Origin: Struthidea cinerea
Lineage: Eukaryota > Chordata > Aves > Passeriformes > Corcoracidae
Direction: 5' to 3'
Length of the DNA: 64,000 nt
Assembly: GCA_013397865.1 (NCBI GenBank)
Contig: VZTI01003938.1
Span: 113,074 to 177,073 of the forward strand
The notes beneath the pieces are model-generated. The model was not told the origin of the DNA, searched no databases, and saw only the letters and a program-made list of their open reading frames with translations. Made by a program: the position numbers and the translations under genes. Within the stretch, counting starts at the first letter, position 1, and every line of letters begins with the position of its first letter. This document shows positions 25,615-37,734 of the stretch, piece by piece.

Positions 25615-28600
25615 AAGTAAAAATAAACCAACAACCAAAGACACCTACAGTGTTTTCCTGCACTCCCTGAAATAAACCAGCTACCAGACCTGCCCCCAGC
25701 CTTCTGTACTAATCTCTCTTCTCCTGGCTGTGGGGATGGAAGATATAGCAGTTCACACACATGTACATGCTGCCCTGCAAAAAGACAAGTACAGTTTAGG
25801 AAGGCGTGTTAAGACTGATGCTAAACTGTGCACACGATCCCTGGAGAACAAACCTGCTGACAGATCCAGGTTAGATGGAACCTGAGCACACCTGAGGAGC
25901 CCATACATGTCTCAGAAATCTCACAGATCTTGTGAAAGAGAGAAATCTCAAACACAGAGCATGGATCACAGGGACTATCAGAATTTTGTTAAAGACAAAA
26001 CTAAGTCAAAATTCTGAAAACACATTCAAAACACAGAGAATCACACTTGCTCTAATTTGAAAACTTTGTGTCCTGTAGTCTCAATCTTACTGTGCGACTA
26101 CAGCAGACAGCAAAGCCAAACCACACCTAAATAATTCTCTACAGCCGTGTACAACTTCGATTGCCCCATAAAGGCCAGGTGAAACCTATTCAAAATCTGT
26201 TCCTGTTCCACTCCTCAGATTTCTACATAAGGGAAAAAACAAGACAGTGGATCACTTATTTTGCAGTAATGCATATTTCCCTCATTTTCCTGAAGAAATG
26301 AGCTGGCATGCCCAGTTTCCTTCAGAGGGACAGTTTGCCCTCTGATCACCTGGAAGGAGGTGAGGAGAAGGAAATGTGCCCTTGGGTGACTGCAGAATGC
26401 AGCACCTGAGAGCCATTCTGCTCTGCCTGGGCTGTGGAGGACTCTGGAACACAGATATTCTGTGTGACTGTGAGAAAACTAAAAGGAGCAACCTGTACCT
26501 CATATGTAACTATAATCTCATTCTACAAGTCCAGCAAATACGGCTAGCACTGTTATACGCAGTTTTTTCATAATCTGTCCCCTCAGAGAAAAACATGTAC
26601 AGATACATAGATATCTGCAGTTTGCAAAGCATTTTGGTGGAACTTCTCTTTGTTCGATATCTTCTTTTAAGTGCTTATCCTTCTTGACAAGACATTGCTG
26701 AAAAAAAGCAGCTTGCTCTTGAAGATACAAGAGGGACAGGCCTAAATAGCGCTAATTCTTTGGGGATTTAATGCTACTCTGTTGGGTCAGCTTCCAAGCA
26801 ATCTGTCTCACTGTACAGCACTTTGCAGGTCCTGAACAGGTCAGGGCTATCACATGAACTCCTGCTGCCTTAAAGCAATTACAATTTAAAATACTCTATA
26901 TTATAGCTTGCCACTAGCTTTGCTAGGCACTGTGCAAGTACAGCTCTGAGAATATTTCTTCTATGAACAAGCTGGGATATATGTACATTGTTTCCAAGCA
27001 TTTTGCTGCTTTTGCTTCATTTGCTTTTTCATGTGAGTATAGAAGCCTAATTCACAGACTTCAGGAGCAGTATGTTTCTTTGCATTTAAATATCTCCTTC
27101 CCTGTTTTTCGAGATACCAAAAGACACCCAAATACCAAACAAACATACAGCAGTACAGTGATACATTCAGGATTTACACACAGTTTCAGGAACTGAGAGT
27201 GATTATGATTCTGCCAAGCAGCAGAAAACACAAATTAACAAGATTTTGGTCTTTTCCTCAGCTGTCCATAATGCTTTGGGCAACAGACAGATGTCAGAAA
27301 TCAGTTCAGCATCACATTAATGTCATTTGAAAAATGAGCAGTGGCAGACGCAGGCAGTGAAACTACACCTTGGAAAGACAGCCCAAAGGTAGAGGATATC
27401 AGTGGAGAAGAGGTGAAGGCACTTACACAGAAAATAAATAAGAAGCTGTAAATGAGGAAGAGCCTAAACAGAAGCCTCTTTTTTTACTGTCTCCTGAGAA
27501 AATCTGAACATTTGTGCATCTATGGGATTGAAAACTATTATTTGCATTAGACCTTAGATATAATTTCACTTCTTTGCATTGTGTCAGGACAGGGAAATCA
27601 TGTCTGGATCCTTTAAATAATTTAATCTTGGTGCAATAACTCAATTACAAAATAACACTTTGACCTGGTACCTCTGAGGAGGGACCCTGAGCAAAGAATC
27701 CCCTGTGATTTTATACTGTCACAGTCCAAGCAGGGCACAGTCTGGGCATTTTGGGTTCCTGCCTTGTCTCTGAGTGTCCATCCCCTGGCCCACAGGTCCC
27801 CAAGGCCCTTTGTGACACAAGGGGTTGGCAGTTCACAGCCCCTTGCCTCGGTCTCCAGGCACCCAGAACCCAACCTGCAGCTCACACTGCACCTGTACAC
27901 CGAGCTACCCACTCTGAATGTATTCCTCAACACTGTCTTGGGATGAAATGCACATAAAACTGGTTATTCCTCTCCAGTAAATAATTCAAATGTAGCTTTC
28001 TACATTTGACAACTTGCCTAAGTTTGAGAGGTAGACAAACCAGTCTTTCCACAAAAATTTTCATGAGAAGCACTATTAAGAAGTGCACATTCAAAAATGA
28101 AATGAAATCTAATTGTAAACGGAAGAACGGAAAAAATTTTGATTTAAATTAAACTTAAAACTTTGCAAGTGAAGAAAGCAGACAGGACTGTTTGTCTTTA
28201 TGTATTAAACCAGCATTTTTATCTACAAAAGCTTTTTAAAACTCTTTTAAACTGCCACTTTTGACACTGGTTTAAAACTCAATACCACACTGACTGAAAG
28301 CCTGAATTTAAAATGCTCCAAGAAGAAAATAAGCTTTGGGAACTTTTTTTTTGTTTATTTTCTCCATATGCAACATTCCCTTCAGTACTTGAATCATAAA
28401 TCAGAACAAATTTCATAACAGAGTATGTTGAAAGAGTTATGTCTTTTTAATGAAAAGAAACAGAAACTGATGTTGAAAATCTGCTGAAAATAATGACAAA
28501 GGTGCTTGAAGTTGTGTATACCAGACAGCTTGAGGAAAATTAGCAAGACAGCTGGATATATCCTTGACCTTAGATTCCTTTGCTGTGCTGCTACTAGTCC

Positions 28601-29309
28601 CTGATGCTGCAGCAGGGACCAAGGAGTGTCCAGGAAAGAAAAAGTTTCCTGACACCTATAATCTTGCTTCTCTGCATACAGATATTTTACCCAGCCAAGA
28701 ACACGATTTTCAAGTGTAACAATAATTACCATGCCCATATAAAACTGAGACAACAGCACAGCTTAAAACACTAAATTCAAGAGCACAGACTTCACTGACA
28801 ACAATGAAAAGAATGCAACAAAAAGAGTAAAATACTACCCTGGCAACACTTATTCAAAGAGCCAAAGAATTAACATCAAAGCATCCCTGGATAAATATTG
28901 GCTATATTTTTTTCTGTCACACCTCTAGAGCAACATGAAAGACTCCAGATCCAGACAGAAGCAATCTTTTTGAGTACATCAAACTTCAGATATAGACAAA
29001 TGCATATATAAAAAATACAGAATCTAGTTTGCAAAACAGAGGTATTTTGTTCATTAGTGTAAAAAATCCAAATTTAAACCATGAGGATCTGACAACGCTG
29101 CTAATAACATTTTGTAATTTAATAAAAAATAGAAGTGTTTAACATTATCTGGGGCCTTAAAAAAAAATACAGCTTTCCAATGTTTATTTTTTAAAAATCA
29201 AAATTTTACATCTTATCATCAGTGAAAAGCTGGCAAGTGTAACAATCTGTCATGTGATTACATCTCTATGTTATGTATCCTTCAAGTATTACTTTTATAA
29301 TCTAGAAAG
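25615..29309. other. Non-coding sequence with one GC-rich patch
   Basis: No gene is seen. The part at about 27660-27950 is clearly GC-richer (runs such as CCATCCCCTGGCCCACAGGT) with several overlapping open frames of 60 to 103 codons on both strands. These are a by-product of fewer AT-rich stop codons. The patch has few CpG and no recognised repeat or domain. The rest is AT-rich. Confidence 0.6.
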
Positions 29310-29767
29310 TGTGTCGCTGTTACGTCCGANTTGTTTAACGTTATCTGGAGCCATAGTCAAAGCCATAACAATCTGGAAAAACAGCTTGAGGGTGCAAGAA
29401 GTTTATGAAACTGTGACCTTGTTTAAAATAGTTTACATAGAAAGACAGTCTGCTCACAGAATATTGAGAAAAGGCTGAAGAATTTCTCCGCTTCTAGCTT
29501 TTTAGCACCTACAATAGTGTTCATAAAATATAGCGAGACAGGGAGAAGAAAGATATGAGCTAGTAGGTCCCAGAAGAATCCCCATAAAGCATACAGCCAA
29601 CCACCATGATGCAATGAAGATCTTAGCTTTGTTAGTAGGGCAAGTAGTTTTCTAACAGTTGCGAAAGGGCAGATCAAAGAACCCTGATCAGTTAGAAGAC
29701 CAGTCCTACAGAGAAGAAATCGAGAGCACAGATTAGTAACTACCCACTACGATAGAGAATCTGTACA
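29310..29767. mobile_element. Candidate solo LTR of an endogenous retrovirus
   Basis: The 458-base block starts TGTGTCGCTG and ends AATCTGTACA, the TG...CA form of retroviral LTR ends. The bases just outside are TAGAAAG (29303-29309) on the left and AAGAAAG (29768-29774) on the right, six of seven identical, which fits a decayed target-site duplication. The block holds about nine CpG against about two that I can find in the previous kilobase, as expected of a younger insertion. No gag, pol or env sequence adjoins it, so a solo LTR formed by recombination fits. CpG-bearing sequence continues to about 29935, so the right edge may be wrong. A 7-base duplication is longer than the usual 4 to 6. 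I do not recognise the family and the orientation is uncertain. Confidence 0.38.
29330..29330. other. Single ambiguous base (N)
   Basis: The only N in the window, inside the candidate LTR, 21 bases from its left end in a CpG-rich run (GTTACGTCCGA then N). It may reflect collapsed or polymorphic repeat copies in the assembly. Confidence 0.98.
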
Positions 29768-30165
29768 AAGAAAGATGAAATTGGATGATTTGCACACCTT
29801 ATCTAATTCAAATGTAATTCCGAGTACTTGAAGTTAAATCTCAAGATTCCTGACTTTTGAGGGAGAAAGACAGGTTCCTTCAAAGGCGACTCAATATCTG
29901 AGTGGATTACCTAAAATTGGATGGTTTGAACGTAGCATTGTCCTCTCTCTAAGCCAAAAAAACCACAAGCCTTTCTTCCTAAGGAATGACAAGTATAGAC
30001 AAGGCATTTTGTTATTTAATTGCATTTTTTGTTGGCAAAACACAATACTTTGCTTTGAAAAGCTGTTTCCTCACCATTGTAACATCATCACAGCTCGCCA
30101 GCAAGCATGGGGAAAGAGAACTTTAGCAGGTGCTAAATACAGTGGACTTTCTGGTTGGTGCTGAA
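29768..30165. other. Unclassified sequence between LTR candidate and CR1
   Basis: About 400 bases. Three further CpG (near 29822, 29887 and 29931) suggest that the inserted element on the left might extend to about 29940. No gene is seen. Confidence 0.5.
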
Positions 30166-30672
30166 GATCATAGAATCACGTAATGGCTTGGGTTGGAAGG
30201 GACTTTAAAGATCATCTAGTTTCAACACCTCTCAATGGGCAAGGACACCTTCCACTGGACCATGTTGCTCAGAACTCCATCCAATCTGGCCTTCAACTTC
30301 AAGGAAGGAGGCATCCACAAATTCTCTGTGCAATCTGTTCCAGTGCCTCACCACGCTCACAGTAAAGAATTTCTTCCTAATAGCCAATCTAAACCTACTG
30401 TTTTCAGTTGGAAGCTATTTCCCCTTGTCCTTTCCTGTACATGTTCTTGTAAAAAGTCTTTCTCCATCCTTCCTGTAGGCTCCCTTCAGGTACTGGAAGG
30501 CCACAATTAGGTCACCCCAAAGCCTTCTCTTCTCCAGCCTTAACAATCCCAATTCTTTTAGCCTTTCAGCACAGGAGAGGTGCTGCACCCCTTTAATCAT
30601 GTGGTGGCCTCCTCTGAATGCACTCAAACAGGTCAATGTCCTTCCCGTGCTGGGGACCCACCACATCCCTGA
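30166..30672 (-). mobile_element. CR1 LINE, 5'-truncated copy
   Basis: This is the clearest CR1 in the window interior. It starts ATCATAGAATCACGTAATGG, then CTTGGGTTGGAAGGGACTTT, AAAGATCATCTAGTTTCAAC and CCACTGGACCATGTTGCTCA. It continues through AAAGAATTTCTTCCTAATAG and GCCTTCTCTTCTCCAGCC to a CAATGTCCTTCCCGTGCTGG end. Together these are the reverse complement of the last ~500 bases of CR1, including the end of the reverse-transcriptase ORF and the 3' untranslated region. Similarity fades near 30672, the 5' truncation point. The open frames in it are not intact CR1 protein. Confidence 0.96.
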
Positions 30673-31747
30673 CAGAGGGAAGCTTAACTGAGTTTCCATT
30701 TCAAAACAAAAATGCGTTGGTAACTAACAGGATACATTCAGATACCAAGAGAATGTCTAAACCTTCTCCAAAGCACCGGTGACTGCAATATTTTCTTTAA
30801 AGTGTGTAAGGAATATGTTATAGGTTTTAACTGTAGCAAATTTATTCCAGCTTGGAGACACTCAACCGCCCTCCCCAGTTCCTCTCAATAGTAAATCCTT
30901 CCACCAAGATGTTCTGTATTTCAGTTGCAAATGACATTAAAAGGGTAATTTTAATGTAACCTGCAATATCACAATTCCACAGAAAGCACAAAAGAAAATA
31001 TGTCTCATAGGTATTAAGATACTGCCGAAAGCAGTTATAATTGCAAATATGCAGATGACAGTAAATTCACCAAAAGAGATATTGCAGATTGACTACCAGC
31101 TTCTAGCCTCTGGAAAACAGAAAGTAATTCAACTTCATACAACTTGAAATGATTCAATAAACTTTTTCTTTCACTGTGATCTAAACTAGGTTGCATCAGC
31201 TTGCACATACCAACAGTTAACAACGTGCAACGTCGCCCTGGTTAAGCAAACTCACAGGAATGTCTTAAAAGGAGTATCTTGTAAGCAGTGAAGACAGCTC
31301 ATGTACTTGGTAGGGGAAAGGAGGGAGGGAATCAGAGACAATTCTCTTCCAGTTTCAGTTCGCAACGGATGCAATGGGAAACCCATAACATGATGTTCCC
31401 AAAGGTGGAAAGCCAGAAGTGCCAAAGGGACAGTCACATTCCAAAATTTGCATATGCAAATGCAAGTGTTTCCCTGGCAAGTTGCCTCCAATTGTAAGAA
31501 AATATCTCCACGGGTGACAGTCCCCTATAGGCCTGAAGAGCTGACTTTTGAAGTTAATCATACTGGTATCAACAGGAAGGGTACAGTGCAATGAAGTATC
31601 TCTTGTGACTAAAAACTATCTTATATTAGCAGTTACTTCACTGATTTTAAGGCATATTTCTCTAATCATTATAATTTTTATGGATTTGGAAGAGGTGTTT
31701 TATTAGAATGCACTGTGAAATGTTTTCCCACCCATCCAGCCAGCCAG
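30673..31747. other. Non-coding sequence
   Basis: No gene or repeat family is recognised. Overlapping open frames of 62 to 79 codons at 31035-31591 on both strands carry no known motif. The CCAGCCAGCCAG run just before 31748 grades into the next microsatellite. Confidence 0.6.
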
Positions 31748-31809
31748 CCATCCATCCATCCATCCATCCATCCATCCATCCATCCATCCATCCATCCATC
31801 CATCCATCC
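31748..31809. repeat. (CCAT)n microsatellite, about 15 units
   Basis: An almost perfect CCAT tandem array of 62 bases, preceded by three CCAG units that look like a mutated edge of the same array. Confidence 0.96.
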
Positions 31810-33761
31810 TTCTATGTGACTTCAAAGTACGATTAATTCCTGACTCTTTTCCATTTATTTGTTGCTTTCATTTTGGTTCATGAGCATTCATGACATTAAT
31901 TAAAATGGAACATTACAATTTTTGGAGTCAGAAACATTACTTAAAATTGTAGCAGTATTCACAGGCAACAAGCTCAGGAAGAGTTGGTTACCAAAACGAT
32001 GACATTTAGTCAATCCTTTATATTTCAACTTAATATTGCAATTGAGTAAGTCGTGTTTTGAATACACTATATTATTTTTCAACAATAGGGAAAGGCAAAG
32101 CTATGAAGAATTTCACCATATGTGTATTGACTAACACTCTCTCCAGACAATGGCCTGGCTTATGTACTTGTGTGCATCAAAGGAATACATGATTAACACT
32201 GGCAGAAGACACGGTTAATAATATATGAGTCAGAAGGGTGGTGGTTTTAAAGATTAACACGACGTTAGTTGTGGAACAAAGATACATCATTATATCAATA
32301 CGTGCATTCCTTCAACAGTCTTAGCTATGACTGTCATGTAATCGTACTTAACAGAAGAATTGTCTTTTCTAGCTCAGAATTCCACTCTTTTTGTCAACAG
32401 TTCTACCTCTTCTGATGCAATTTTAACAGCTTTATTGTTTTACTCATTCAGCTGTCTCAAATACAATGATGGCTTTAATGATTAGCATCTATAAGAAAAA
32501 AAATTCAATACGTTTTGCAACCCTAGGTGATATTGAGTAGTTCAAGAGTTTATAGTGAGAGAAATGCCCCAGTGCTTCTACAATAATATGGGAATTTTAA
32601 GGAATCGTAGTTATGATTTCATATCAATTTGTTTTGCAAATATACTCTGTTGCAACCATCATCTCAGTAAAACTGAAAATAAAACATTTTACATGCAAAT
32701 TTGTTTAAGAGAGTTTATGTGGTTATGCAGCTTCTTCAGTTTCACAGAATCATAGACCTATTCCCATAGCCTTGGTTTGCTGTTCAAGAGTTTTGATACA
32801 CTTGAAATCCTGCTAGAAACTACTTAATTGTTATTTTAAAAAAAGAAAAAATAAATTAAGTGCATGACATTCCAGTGCAAGTTTAGTTTTCACTCAAGCA
32901 TTAAAGCTGCCTGTCTCCTGTCCTCCACTGTGACCCGGCAAGATCATCTCTCTTTTACTTCTGTCTTAATTACTAAAAGCATTTCCACTACAGGACTAAA
33001 AGTCAAGACTTAAAGGATAAAGCCTCCACGCCATGTCTTATGACGCCACAGTTGTGATCTCTACACACCCACAGGCCAGATAACACTTTAGGCTGTGATG
33101 AGCTCAGAGTGGAATGGTTTCCCTCTTCCACTTTTGTGTCATGCTGCCAAACAAACAGATCAATCATTCACTCTCACTCTAACAGTGATTCCGTGGTGAT
33201 CAGATATTACAATGATGGGCTGGTAAGAGACTCACAAAAAACAAAACCTTCTGCTTTTTCACTTTCCTGAGCAATTAAAATCAACCCTTTTCTCTTTCCC
33301 AGTTTATGTAAGACTCAGTGATTTATCTTCATATTTGAACTTCCCAACAGAATTTTGCCAAAACGATAAAATACAGAAGGAGTGCAACTGGTGCCTGTAA
33401 TGAAAATCTCACTCATATAAATGCCTGGTTGAGTCTGTTACTCCAGTGATTTTATGGTTGTAAGTTTCAAAGACTGAATGTCAATTAATAGATGTGGGCT
33501 CCTCTGTAGCCATCTATTTTTAATTCCATCAGAGAGGCTCAGTGTTAAACATGTGATGGAAGAAATGTTAGTCAGAGGAAAGCAGATGGGATAGCTAATT
33601 TTTCTTTCACAGTGTTTACACAATGATGAAATTTTTTTTAACTCTCACAGCAGAAAAACAAGAATACCCCGCTCACATAGAGCAGTATTCATCAGCAGGC
33701 TTTAGACAGGAAAATGCTAAGTTCTGATCTGGTTTTATCATGAAGTAGCCTGGCAATAGAA
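31810..33761. other. AT-rich non-coding sequence
   Basis: No gene is seen. A short CACAGAATCATAGA stretch at about 32742 resembles CR1 terminal octamers, but no CR1 body follows, so it is not called. Confidence 0.6.
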
Positions 33762-33837
33762 TGTACCAGTAAAGGTATGAATCTGCAGTCAGTGCCAGTA
33801 GTCCCCAAGCTTCAGGTGCTGCTCATGTCTCCAGGCC

Positions 33838-33856
33838 GAACACACTTTGTGTGTTC
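33838..33856. repeat. Perfect hairpin, 8-bp arms
   Basis: GAACACAC, loop TTT, GTGTGTTC. The arms are exact reverse complements. The similar CACACACTTTGTGTG at about 37868, inside another GC-rich block and also preceded by GCTCATG, may mean both blocks share an origin. Confidence 0.7.
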
Positions 33857-33884
33857 ATTTGGAGCCTCTTGCTCCCTCAGTGCA

Positions 33885-33899
33885 TGTGCGAGTCGCACA
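33885..33899. repeat. Perfect hairpin, 7-bp arms, 1-base loop
   Basis: TGTGCGA, G, TCGCACA, with a CpG in each arm. It lies 29 bases after the preceding hairpin. Confidence 0.7.
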
Positions 33900-34203
33900 C
33901 AGAACAGAAAGTACATTTTAAGACTTATTCCTTATATATATAAGCAGGCAAAGAGTAAAAAGAGTAAAAAGAAACCCAGTCCCGACTGTACCGACCAGAC
34001 ATAGAAACCAAACAAAATATGTCGGCCATGGGAATAGCTGTGTTGTGCCATAGAAGACCCTGAATTTATCCTGAATTACCTAACTCCAGCAGGCAAAGCA
34101 GCATAGCTGTACCAATGGCGTATGATGCCTATGAAGAAGGAGCACCCACCAGGAACGACCACGGAATAACCTGATTTTGGATACAAAGCAGGAATTTCTA
34201 CAG

Positions 34204-34235
34204 TGCTCTGCGCCGTGCTCTGCGCCATGCTCTGC
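34204..34235. repeat. 12-bp tandem repeat, 2.7 copies
   Basis: The unit TGCTCTGCGCC followed by G or A occurs twice and is followed by a partial third copy TGCTCTGC. It is GC-rich and CpG-containing, unlike the background. Confidence 0.8.
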
Positions 34236-34293
34236 TGAAGTGTTAGCTTCCTTGGGACTGCAGTCAGCTGTATAAATTCATGGGGCTCCAACA

Positions 34294-36858
34294 GAGAAGA
34301 TGAAATGATTCACACCTCATAATAGTTGTTTCTAAGATGTCTTGGATGACTCAATTGACTCTTATGATAACCTTCAAAACTAAAAAAGTCAGAAACTTGC
34401 ATTTAAAATGTGTAGACAGAGATTCTTAAGTAGAGCTGGTTAACAAAGATGTCACCACTGCTAACACAGTACACACCAAGTTCTTATATTCTGAATATTT
34501 GCCTTATTGGGTTTCCAACTTTGCTTCTTAGGACTGTATATCAGGTATTATATTAGGAAATACACTAAAACTCATATTATCATAGAGATTATTAGTAAAA
34601 ATACTATCAACTAATCCAATGAGAAATCAAATGCAGTGGTGGTTTTTACCCACGTATGTAGGTTTATATTTGTTTTTACGTACAGGGCTTTAGTTTTAGC
34701 CATGTCATTTCAATAATAATATCATCCCACATTGCAAATAAATGTTCTGTTTGCATATAATGATGCAGAGAAGAAATAATCCCTACAGCTGCCAGAAGAA
34801 GAGTAAAAGAATCTACTACTCTGAAGCAGCTCCGCAGAAGTTTAAGTCATATGGAACATGAACACTAAACCCTTGGATGCTGTGCAGAATAAAACCATGC
34901 CACCCACATAAGAAAGCCTCTCCAAATGTGCTAAATTCAAAAGGCAGGTAAAACAATCAAACCAACTTCTTCAAAGTATGTGATTTGAGCACTTGATCTT
35001 CAGTAAAGAGGAAGATGCAGACTGCAACTTCTCAAAACCATGTTGCTTACGGATAAAAAATTCCCTTCAGATTTGTCTGTTGTGTCAACAGAAGTGCAAA
35101 ATAATGGAAAAACATGAATGAAGCTCATTCATTTTTTACTTTCAAGATCAGCAGAAGCAAGTTTATCTGTTCTGGAGAAGTGAAACAAGAAACTCTCACT
35201 AACTTCAGGAATATTATGAATGAATTTATGAATTATCAGAGCTCCTGCCTCAGATATTTACTTATTTGCAATCATGTAAGAGACAAACAAACTGCAATTT
35301 TTACTTCTTGGTAAGTATGATTTCAGGTTACTGATAAATACATTCTGAGACCTGATTTCCAGCTTTAGGGCACCATAAATCACAAGAGATATTCTTAAAG
35401 TTTTTCAATGGTTGGGCATCATTTTAAGGTAATTCCAGATAAAAAAAATATTTAACTGTTCTCCAAAATTTTCAAAACAGAGCTTTGTGAACTATCCAAG
35501 GTGTCTTGGGGATCAAAAGAATCACTTTTGCTCAACACATTATTGCCATTAAATGGATATAGAATAGATGTATTCAGTGCTGCTGCTTTCAGGAAAAGCT
35601 GTTAACAAATACCTTCCAAGTCTTTTAGTGCTCAATATTATTTAACAGATAAATGCCTTGTTGTCAGAACAATCAGTACTGCTGCCAAATCACATAATTA
35701 TTTTTAAGAGAGAAAAAATACATTTCTGTCACCCCAAGAACTGTAACCAATATATACCTTCTGTGGAGTTAATACACAATCATTTATAGACCTCCAAAAG
35801 TTCCAAAGCGTGAGGTAATGATAAAAAAACCAAACCATGTTACATTTAGATCTGATAATTTTCCGAATACACAAGGATACTTAGCTGTACTTGGTGCATG
35901 AACATTCTGAAACTCCACTTAGGGGAAAGGGCTGGTTTAAAACAACTAAATCACTTCCTTAAAAGTGAAATACTAATACTAATACTGCTACTACTAATTA
36001 AAAAAAAAAATCAATTAGTCCTTTGTGATTTTCAGGAATTTGTATGTGTACTTTTTTCCATGTCACTTCCTGACATTATAAGAAAGAACTTGCATGAAAA
36101 ATCTACTTACACTTTGAAAGGAAGATGGAGTGCTATTTGCTGGATGGGTATGAAGTGTCATATCTTCACCTGCTCATGTTTTATTATGGTTTTGAATACT
36201 TAAATCTTTCATTGTTCTTTATCTTCCAAATGACACGGTACTGTCACTGCTGTCTAATAGGATCTTGTCTTTCCTAAATTACTTTTGAGTATTGAGATTT
36301 TAGAGTATAAATTATAGTTCTACAGACAAGAGACATCCACTGATGATAAACTCAATTACGAAACATGTAAAATGCCTTAAAAACCTGGAAGTTCCAACCA
36401 TTTTTTCAAAGTACAATAAGCGCTACATGTCTCACATAGTAATGTATTCTTTTCTGTGTTTCCACATCTGTTCCATCCTTCCCTTAATTTGATGTGTCAA
36501 ATTTTTACACTGTGCACTCTTTGTAGCCAGGATTACATTTCTACTCTGCCTGGAACAATGGGACCTCATGCTTAATTAGACTTTTTCAGTAGTATCACCA
36601 ATATTGAAGAGTGTATACACTATATACAGCCCCAACAGTCCCAATGTTAACAACGGGTGCAACATTTCAGAAGAGAGCAAATGCTGTAGGCCACAATGAT
36701 GGAAGTATAAAAATATTCTTTGTAAATATTATAGTTAATTTAAGGTCTTTACATGAGGTATAACCATATAATAAAACCTTAAAAATTAAAGCCAGCAGGG
36801 ATGGATTAAGAGGGATCCTGCAGATTAGGGATCTGTAAAATCATGAGGCAGAAGCGGA
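34294..36858. other. AT-rich non-coding sequence
   Basis: No gene is confidently seen. A short TACTAA-type repeat lies at 35970-35997. An exon-like interval (35147-35310) is treated separately as a finding. Confidence 0.55.
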
Positions 36859-36872
36859 GCAGCAGGTGGCAT
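36859..36872 (+). promoter_or_regulatory. Possible CTCF-binding site
   Basis: GCAGCAGGTGGCAT matches the vertebrate CTCF core CCASYAGRKGGCRS at 12 of 14 positions (first and last differ). It sits in a local GC-richer patch (about 36790-36960). CTCF is a zinc-finger protein that marks insulators and loop anchors. The call is from sequence only. Confidence 0.25.
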
Positions 36873-37734
36873 TTCTGGACAGGGCTGATTACTGCTGGCC
36901 AGCCACCCATCATAGAGGGCTTCACTCCTGTGTTTCTGCAAGGCTGAATATTGAGTTTGGAGACATGCAAAAAGAGGAAGAGTCCTTTTTATAGGTGTTC
37001 GGCTTGGAGATAAGAGTTTCTGACACTGAAAATCAAAATGTATTGAACTGAAGCCTTTGCCCAGTTTGGTTAAGCCTGAAAATATAGACTGGTTGGTTTC
37101 ATTTTACTTCACAGCACAAAACACAACGATTTTTAAAAAGTAAAAAACCCAACCAAACAAACAAAACCAAACATTGTGGCAGACAATGGTTCTAGGAGTG
37201 TTTCTCAAGAACATGAATAAAAATATCCACTCAGTTATACATCTTATGCCTCTACTATATCCATCATATCCTGTACCTTCTCTGGGCTCACATAAAGTTC
37301 AGAGGAACTCAATCTAAACTAAAAATCATAAAAAACATAAAATAAATCTTGAATTCTACTTAATTTTATAAATTAAACTCAAAATATAAGGTCCAGAATT
37401 TCTCTGCACCAGATTTATCTACAGGAACAGAGAGCAATAATCAAAATGGTGATTTTTCTTTTTTTTTTCCTCACATAGAGGAGGGACAGGTAGCTGTGTT
37501 TTTGTTTCATTGTACATTTTTTTTATTGCAGACTTTTAATCTTTTTTTTCATTTCAATCCACCAGCAGTTGCTGTTCGGTCACGTAACAGCCCACCTTTT
37601 CCGCAAATACTGTAAATCATTTTTCCCAGGAACAATTTAAACACCTTAGAAGTCTCCCACTTAGATTCCTAGCCCTTATGAACTGATACTACCTCCAGTT
37701 CATATTCTCTTACAACCTTGAAACTCATTTACCC
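36873..37734. other. AT-rich non-coding sequence
   Basis: No gene or classifiable repeat is seen. A and T runs occur at about 37140-37170 and 37457-37468. Confidence 0.6.

Larger units (their letters stand above)
33762..34293. other. CpG-rich block, possible LTR or other insertion
   Basis: About twelve CpG lie in 530 bases, several-fold above the surroundings. The block contains two hairpins (33838-33856 and 33885-33899), a palindromic CTTATATATATAAG at 33931-33944 and a GC-rich 12-bp tandem repeat at 34204-34235. Taking TGTACCAG as the left end and CTCCAACA as the right end gives flanks TAGAA and GAGAA (four of five alike), a weak target-duplication signal. Read on the minus strand, the palindrome could act as a TATA box. 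The open frames (75 codons plus, 71 codons minus) have no known domain. Class and edges are guesses; the CpG excess and palindromes are direct observations. Confidence 0.28.

Noticed and set aside
32742..32760. CACAGAATCATAGA resembling CR1 terminal octamers
   Set aside because: No CR1 body follows on either side.
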